DNA of 64,000 nt from Notolepis coatsorum (taxonomy: Eukaryota > Chordata > Actinopteri > Aulopiformes > Paralepididae). The stretch lies in NCBI GenBank assembly GCA_963971535.1, contig OZ020586.1, forward strand, positions 78,596,412 to 78,660,411. Reading direction: 5' to 3'. Below the pieces are notes generated by a model. The model was not told the DNA's origin. It made no database searches and saw only the letters and a program-made list of their open reading frames with translations. A program made the position numbers and the translations under genes. Positions 49,603-58,600 of the stretch are shown here, one piece after another. Numbering within the stretch: the first letter of the stretch is position 1; each line of letters opens with the position of its first letter.

Positions 49603-52600
49603 TTTTTTAGAAGGGAGATAACACCTAACACACACACATAGCCAGAAGAAAACAGCGGTATGTACGTACACACACACACGCACGCATCTTCCCCTCATGT
49701 CTCTCTTCCACGATGCCAGTTACTGTACAACGGGCTGGAGGTGGTTGAGATCGTTCATGAACAGGCACTGAGCTGCAGCATTTGCTCACATTCTCCTCTC
49801 TTGTGAAACGGAACAAACACCGTGTGACATGCCATCTCTACGTGCACAGGCCGTGTAATGGGGACCTGGGCATTTTGTTCACCTGTTGAGGGCTGTAATG
49901 GGCGGCTGGAGCAGCGGGGACTTGTTGAGCTGCGGGGAGACACTGCACCAGTTTCTATCAGGGAGACAAGCAATGTTCACGTTTAATAGAACATCATGTC
50001 AACATGCAATTACCTTTTGAACACAAAGGATATCGCTAGAAAACCAGAACATCGCCTAAATCAAATCAAATTTATTTGTAAATCAAATCAATTATTTGTA
50101 AGGCCCGACAACACACGTTAGTGTCCCCATGGGCCAGACACGTCTTATTTAAACAAGTCAAGAAGAAACATCACAATAAATCAAGAACAAAACAAAACAC
50201 CATGAAATCCAAGATAACATTTTTTAATTAATGAATGAATGCAACACTCCGAGACATAACCCACGCGAAGGTAAGGAAAAACTCACTAAAAACCTAGCAA
50301 TAGGAAAAAAGCACCACAGGCAATGTGGAGGGGAGAAACCTTAGAAGGGCCGTTAAAGGGGGGATCTCCCTTCTTAGATGTCGGTGATAGTAGTGTTGCT
50401 ATAAAACAGGCGAAACAGTTGGTAAGCATGTATATAAATGTGTAATGAAACACAAATAAGTACATGCAATAGCAACTTGGGTACATAAGAATTTTTTGGA
50501 AGATTGAAAATAGAGCTGATGATGAGCCTAACCACCTCCAGGTCACAATCGTGGATTAATTTGTTCCCGCCAGTCCCGGTGAGCATTAGGGTTGGGTACA
50601 GTTCACATTTGAACCGATACCGGTACCAGTAACAGTTCCTGGAATTCGGCATCGGTACCAAGCGGTACCTTTTTCCGATACTTAACTCTCTATAATAACA
50701 ATTGTTTTTATTTCAGTTGTAAAAAAAAACAAGTCCAAACTTTAAAAAAAAATCAATATTGTTATTTATTTAGAACATATTTATTGTTGTAACACACCAC
50801 ACAAAATACAAATAAATGTATTATGTTTTTAAATGTTTAAACATCTACATTATCTGGCCATCCTCAGTAAATATGATCAAACTCCTCTGACCTTGTCTGG
50901 TCTTTCCAAAAACTGCCCCGGATCTAAAAACGCTTTACAACTCATGCCTCACCCGTTCACTCAGGCAGTCACACACCGACGGCGGAGGCGACCATGCAAG
51001 GTGCCAACGTGCGCATCGGGAGCAGTTAGGGGCTTAAGTGTCGCTGTGTTGCTCAAGGACACTTCAACACACTGCCCGGGAGAAGCCGGAATCTAACCAA
51101 GAACATTCAGATTACTGCTCTACCCGAGTCACTGTCCCCCTATATCAGGTCTTTACTTTATTATATTCATATTTTACTATACACACATACATATTGATAA
51201 CTGTTCATTATGAACAAAATGTCAGAAATGATTGGAAATGGTATTTTCTGCAAAGTGATCTGGCTCACTGTGTAATCCTGCTTGATGAAATACATACACA
51301 GTCAGCACACTGATTGACAGCTCACAAAAAGACACACAACTCACAACTAGGGCTGTCCCCATTAACATTATTGGGCTTCTAAGCTTCGGTAGTAATTAAT
51401 AGTGAATAATCTAAGCTTCAGTAGTAATTCATAGTGAATAATCTAAAACATGGATTGAAGCTTTGAAGCGTGGGTGTCAGTGTGGTGTTACCTTTTCCAG
51501 CTGGGGTCCGGAGGAGACAGGTGGACAGAGTGATAAGGAGAGTTGGTCTGGGAGACGGTTAATTAAGGCCTTAAAGAACAAGTGCTATGGAAAACATGTT
51601 TTTCAATCACCTTGCATTATTTAAAAGGAGCACGCCAGAATTATGGGAGATTTATTAGCTTAGCGCAAATGAATGGATGCAGATATGGACCACTAGCCTA
51701 GTTTGAAACTCCGGGAGAGGTGTTTTTGGCCAACAGCTAGGCTAGCCGGTCCGTATCCACTTCCATTAATTTGTGCTAAGCTAGGCTAGCTTGCAGCCGG
51801 ATAGCTTTCTACTGAACGCACAGAGAGGGAATTGGTATCTTATCTTCTTGTCCGACTCTGGAGAAGATGGTAAGCACATTTCCCATAATGTTGCTGTGTT
51901 CCAGAACAGGCATGTCCATGTGAAGTTACCCAACGTGGTATAATCGTGAGTATCTCTAAAGCCCCTTGAAAGACCTACTTAACCACAAGCTCCAAAACAT
52001 CCCTCAAAATGAGCTTTACCTACTTACTACTAGGTCAGCCCCATGTACAAATATATATAGCTAACCTACAGTCTACTCTGTGCAGCGTGCATGTAATCCA
52101 TACTGTACCACAGATTGCCCAAGTCTAAGTCTGTTTGTGACTCTCGCTATAGGGTCTTCTACTCTCCGTCTGACAAAGAGCCCGAGCTGATCTTTGGGAT
52201 CTCATTCACACACAAGTCCTAATGGAAAGGTTTGCATGTGTGAAGGGGATTACAGGCCCAATTGGTGATCTGTAACAACTGGGTAGCCTCAGCACCACCA
52301 CTAAGTGGGGATGTGATCAGGTCAATAATGGTGCGAATTGTCTTAAAAAAGACATGGGTCCATATTCGTAACGCCTCTCAAAGCGGTCTGATCTGGAGCT
52401 TCAATCGGTTAGCCTGAATAAGGTCAAAAGGTCAAAACGTTTTCCTGGTCACTGATCCCAGATCAGCACTGCTAATCTGGGAAGCTTTATGAATAATGAA
52501 GGGGCCAGAATGACATGACATCCCGATATCGTTTGTGTGACAGTGGGTTTGACAGAGAGACCAAGTTCAAGTTTAGACCAGAGGCTTCCTTGTGATATGA

Positions 52601-55600
52601 ACTGTTTAAAAAGGGACACTTCACCAAAAAACAATGCTGATTTATTTTGCACATAATCTCACACACATCCAAAAACGATTTTGCACAGTCTTGTACACAT
52701 TCTTTAAGTTTGACAGTTATTGAGAGTAAATTAGTTTGAATATGGCCACCCGTGTTGTCATCGAGGACATTGAATCATTGTGTTAATTACAGCTCTGAAA
52801 TAATAAGGTTAGGTTAGGTTTACTTTATTTGTTCAAGGGGGACAGTGTACATTAATAAAACATTTTACAATGTAAATGTAGCAGTCGCTATAAGACATTG
52901 GTCATTTTACATCTACATTATTTAATTGAGCTATAATTAACACAACACAAGGATTCAATGTCCCCGATGACATCACTGGTGGCCATATTCAAACTAATTT
53001 ACTCTCAATAACTGTCAAACTAAATGAATGTGTGCAAAACGTTTTAGAGTTTTTAGACGTGTGTGAGATTACGTACAAAATAAATCAGCATTGTCTTTTG
53101 GTGAAGTGCCCCTTTAACCTCAGACAATATTGGATTTGAATCTTAATCACAGATTTAGCTGGTTACCATGCTGTTAACATGCTCAGTGGTTCCCATACCC
53201 ATACTGTATCCCTCACTACTTTGAATTAAACAATGAACTTTCATTAAAATGGAAAATAAAGCATATTCCTATTTTTGTCAATCAATGAATCTTTTTTTTT
53301 AAAGGATACATGTCGTCTGATTGGTCGGATGGGTAAGCAGACCCGCCCATCTCCTTGAATCCGCTCTCCCATTGGATGATGCCTTGCAGAGCATCCTGCG
53401 TCTGGGCCGCAGGTGGGCTGGCCCTAAGCGAGACAGGAAACACCAAATATGACCATGAGAAAAGGAAGTTAAAGCATATTATATAATATAAAAGCTAAAT
53501 TCTATTTCTTGTAATGTTTCGATATTGACAGTTTTAAATTGACAAAATAAACATTCTAAAATTGAATGCATTTGATTTTAGTGACTGATATCACACTATA
53601 ACACTGCAACATCAAATCCACACTCCTACACAGAGAGTTGGAAGACTTTCCCCCCGAGTTCCACTGTCAAACTTCTCTGCCCAAACAGGAAGAAAGTAAG
53701 TGCCTGGGAGTGTGACGTACAGGCGTAGAGACACAGCCCTGCCTGGGAGTGTGACGTACAGGCGTAGAGACACAGCCCTGCCTGGGAGTGTGACGTACAG
53801 GCGTAGAGACACAGCCCTGCCTGGGAGTGTGACGTACAGGCGTAGAGAGGCAGCCCTGCCTGGGAGTGTGACGTACAGGCGTAGAGAGGCAGCCCTGCCT
53901 GGGAGTGTGACGTACAGGCGTAGAGACACAGCCCTGCCTGGGAGTGTGACGTACAGGCGTAGAGACACAGCCCTGCCTGGGAGTGTGAAGTACAGGCGTA
54001 GAGACACAGCCCTGCCTGGGAGTGTGACGTACAGGCGTAGAGACACAGCCCTGCCTGGGAGTGTGACGTACAGGCGTAGAGACACAGCCCTGCCTGAGAG
54101 TGTGACGTACAGGCGTAGAGACACGGCCCTGCCTGGGAGTGTGACGTACAGGCGTAGAGACACAGCCCTGCCTGGGAGTGTGACGTACAGGCGTAGAGAC
54201 ACAGCCCTGCCTGGGAGTGTGACGTACAGGCGTAGAGACACAGCCCTGCCTGGGAGTGTGACGTACAGGCGTAGAGACACAGCCCTGCCTGGGAGTGTGA
54301 CGTACAGGCGTAGAGACACAGCCCTGCCTGGGACTGTGCAGGGAATCAACTGCGGCCCAACCTGTTCCCTAGCAGCACAATTCCATTGAAACCATCCATA
54401 GAAAAGAATACTGTATCATGCACGTCTCAGGACAGTGAACCTTCATCATTACCCTCTCTGGGGATCCGATGTCATCACCTCATTTCCTCTGAAGCTCTCA
54501 GTATTGATGACTGCTAACCAGGGGTGCAGTCGTAATATCAGAACTGCCTGGACGCCACGTGCACGCACGCGCATACATGTTCCCTCGCGTGTGCACAGAC
54601 CAGCTCAAGCAAACCCCCCACAGGGCTTGTATTTTGGTCTTGCACTTCTCTTTCTTTGTTATGCTATGCAAAGACTAGGTGATAAGTGCCGGGTACTTGG
54701 CGCACGGCGCGACAGTAGAGTGAAAGTTGTGACCGCATTTTCGTGTGCGCGGCTGCGCGCGCGTGCACATCCGTGCGCGCACTTCTGCTCAGCGAACTGC
54801 TAGGATGGCGTGGTACCACCACTGCATCACTGCTGCTAACGGGTAAATTACTTTTGGAAAAGTGGTCAAAGAATGAAATACTGTTTCCTGGGTTGTTGGG
54901 TGGGTCTGTATTCATACAGGGTTCCTGTTGGTTTCAACAAGTTAAATCTAAGACTTTTTAAGACCACTTTGTAGGGCTGTACCGAATGTCATTTTTTTAA
55001 CATTCGAAGCTTCGATTGAAGTATTCGAACAAAGCTTCGAATGTCTATAAAAAAACAAATTACTTCAAAAAATTATTATTATTATATATATATATTTTTT
55101 AAACTAAATCCTCAATTTGAATAAAGTGATTAATCTGATTAAATGAGTCTTTTTCTTTTATTAAATCAACTTTCTTTAATGAATATAACTCATCAGTTTC
55201 GTCAACATAAATAATCCAATAAGGGCACGGTTGGTATGAAAGTGATGGTGACGTCTTATAGTATAATATTATAATATTAGTGTAGCCTAATCTTTAACGG
55301 CAACTGTGAAGAAAACCCCCATTGGTTTAAACAGATTGAATAGACACATTTTTTTTATTATTATTATTTTTTATTAAAAATTCAAATGTTGATTTAGATT
55401 TCGAATGTCAACATTATGATCGAAGCTTCGAAGCATTCGGTACAGCCCTACCACTTTGAATATAATATTGAATACGTATTGCACGGCCATACTCACAAAA
55501 AGGTATGAAGGAAAATTACTTTGAAAAAAGTAATTCCATATGAATTGTTGGGGGGGGGGGGGGGGGCTGATTCTATTACCTTACTGCTTACTTTGCCGCC

Positions 55601-58600
55601 TGGATATTTCCCCCCCAAACACTAGAAGTCACTTCCTAATCCGATTTTGAAGACCTATCGAAATCACATTTAAGACTTTGTAGTATTGTCATGGTGTTTC
55701 TTGCCAACCGATACGGCACAATGCTACAGCTCATGTCTACGATGGAACACTATGAATATTATGTGTAAATAAGTGTGTTTTCTTTAGCAGAGGTCCTTAA
55801 TATTGGTGGACTATTCATGAACTCCTACAGAAGCATTTGCACCAAAGGGTTTTACTTAGGGATGTCCGATATTATCGGCCGATATTGGCATTAAAATGTA
55901 ATATCGGAAATGATCAGTATTTCATTTTTTTTTTTTTTTTTTTAGATTTTATTTATAGCATTTTCAGCTTTTTTGGTCAACGTGGGACCTTTTGGCCACG
56001 CAGGACCGACAGAGGAGAGAGGGTGAAACGGGAACCCAGAGCGACCGCTTCGCGACTCAGCGCGCTATGTGGTGTGCTACTGGAGCGCCCCTTTTGAACA
56101 TTTATTTAACCTTTATTTACCCAGGCAAGCAAGTAAGAACAAATTCTTATTTTATTTATTGTCAAAAGTATGCATAATGTTGTATTAATTCCACGACAAG
56201 AGATATGTAATGTTAATGTTATTCCGTTTTTTTGGGGGGGGGAAACCCCACATATATCGGTATCGGTTGATATCGGTATCGGAAATTAACAGTTGGACAA
56301 TATCGGTATATCGGATATCAGTAAAAAAGCCAATATCGAACATCCCTAGTTTTACTAGATTTTGTTGGTTTGTCATCAACTAAATCACTTGTTTAGTTGA
56401 CCAATAGTATTAGTCATAGGACTTTATTGACTAATATATTTGTTGATTTAATCAACACTAATCTAGTGCACAGATGTGCTCGTCGTTTTAAATCTAGTGC
56501 TTAACACAGAGATGTGCTTGTCGTTTTAAATCTAGTGCTTAACACAGAGATGTGCTTGTCGTTTTAAATCTAGTGCTTAACACAGAGATGTGCTTGTCGT
56601 TTTAAATCTAGTGCTTAACACAGAGATGTGCTTGTCGTTTTAAATCTAGTGCTTAACACAGATGTGCTCGTCATTTTTCAGGATATAACTCAATCAACAT
56701 GGGAAGAAAAAGAAAGAAAAAAGATTCTTGAATTAATTGAAAGATTTAGTTCTTTTAACATTCAATAATTTAACCCTTGCACTGAAGAACCATATAAGTG
56801 AGTTTTTTTATGTTTCCAATTCCAACCGTCTTTAACTATGAGTGAACACAACACTCTAACAAACCATTTAATTTTAGTCTATTCTATTTTTATTATTTGT
56901 ATTACTTAATGAAACTGTAAACAGAGAGCCTATTGGGATGCTAGATCCTAATGTGAAACACTGTGATTTACCTGACTTACCTTGCTACCTCTCTATCTTT
57001 TTATCTTTTTTATGCTAGCTTATGCCTGTATGAAAAGTGCTATACAAATAAAGTTATTATTATTATTACCATCTTTAGATAATAAAGTATTCAACCTCTA
57101 CAGTCTTTAACTATGAGTGAACACAACACTATAACTTACCATCTTTAGATAATAAAGTACTCAACCTCTACTGTCTTTGATTACGAGTGAACACAACACT
57201 ATAACTTACCATCTTTAGATAATAAAGTACTCGACCTCTATTGTCGTTAACTATGAGTGAACACAACACTATAACATACCATCTTTAGATAATAAAGTAC
57301 TCAACCTCTATTGACTTTAACTATGAATTAACACAACACAACACACCTTTAGATAATAAAGTACTCAACCTCCACTGTCTTTAACTATGAGTGAACACAA
57401 CACTATAACTTACCATATTTACTTATTTAGATAATAAAGTACTCAACCTCTATTGTCTTTAACTATGAATGAACACAACACTAACTCACCATCTTTAGAT
57501 AATAAAGTACTCAACCTCTACTGTCTTTAACTATGAGTGAACACAACACTATAACTTACCATATTTAGATAATAAAGTACTCAACCCCGACTGTCTTTGA
57601 TTACGAGTAAACACAACACTATAACTTACCATCTTTAGATAATAAACTAGATAGTAAAGAAATGTCCTCTGAAAACTTAAACAGACTTATATGGTTCTTC
57701 ATCTGATGTACTCAATTGTTATCCCAGATTTAGCATGACTTTCAGCATCAAGTCGAGTACTTGAACATAGCCTAGTCTATTTTTGGAATCACAGCGCCTA
57801 ACGTCCATTTTGAGTACTTCAACAATCACGCACATCCCTACTTTCAACATTAATGTTAGGCTACAGCAAATTCTCTGTATACTATATATATTTTTATTTT
57901 TTTATCCACTTTTTCTCCCATTTTTTCTATATTTTCTCCCATCCCAATTTCGTATCATCCAATTCAACCCTCCCCTGTCACGAACGCTGTTTCTTGCCTC
58001 CCACAAGCCGACTGCAATGTGGACTAAGTACATACAGTAAATACATAGCACAAGTCCCCTCCGGTACTTGAGGTAACAGCAGTCGCATCTTTTCACCTGC
58101 GCAGCTCGATCTCTCAGTGGCGAGGAGTAACGCGTGGGAGGCTCACGCTGCCCCCGACACTTCCTGATTCTACTGCGCAGACGCACCAACCGACCTGTAG
58201 GAGTCGCTGTCCACAACGCCCGATCCCCACCCATCAGTTTCCCACCCCCTAATACGGCCAATGTGTATTAGTATGAACGACCAGCTAAACTGAAAGCAAT
58301 GTGGAGCGCTGGGCTCGAACAGGCGAGCCCAGCGTCTCCGCATTCGTGGCGAGCGCCTTGCCCACTACGCCACGTAGCCGCCCTGTATACTATATTTGTT
58401 AAGCTCATAATACTGTGTATACTGTCACTTCTCAGATTCTATTTTTGACCTTCAATCGTCAGCTTTATTTGAATAGCCCGAAATCAGATTACATGTGTCA
58501 ATGGGTTTTATTGCCCACAGCGCACCACCCTGACTTAACCCACATTGAGGACAAGCCCCAGTACATTTGTACAATACCTCAAAACATCTCTGCAAATACT

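Noticed and set aside
49883-49930. Shorter version of the ALNR exon using the ccgcag acceptor
   Set aside because: It would put the preceding phase-2 exon out of frame. The acceptor at 49,955 restores continuity.
53423-53702. Minus-strand sequence near 53,650-53,690 (acceptor tttgggcag then [11 protein letters not shown]) considered as a crtc2 exon
   Set aside because: It has no donor in phase and does not match the family. The exon at 53,310-53,423 fills the expected position with correct phases.
53612-54389. ORFs of 245 (minus) and 229 (plus) codons
   Set aside because: Both are products of a 39-bp minisatellite whose length is divisible by three. There is no non-repeat domain or splice support.
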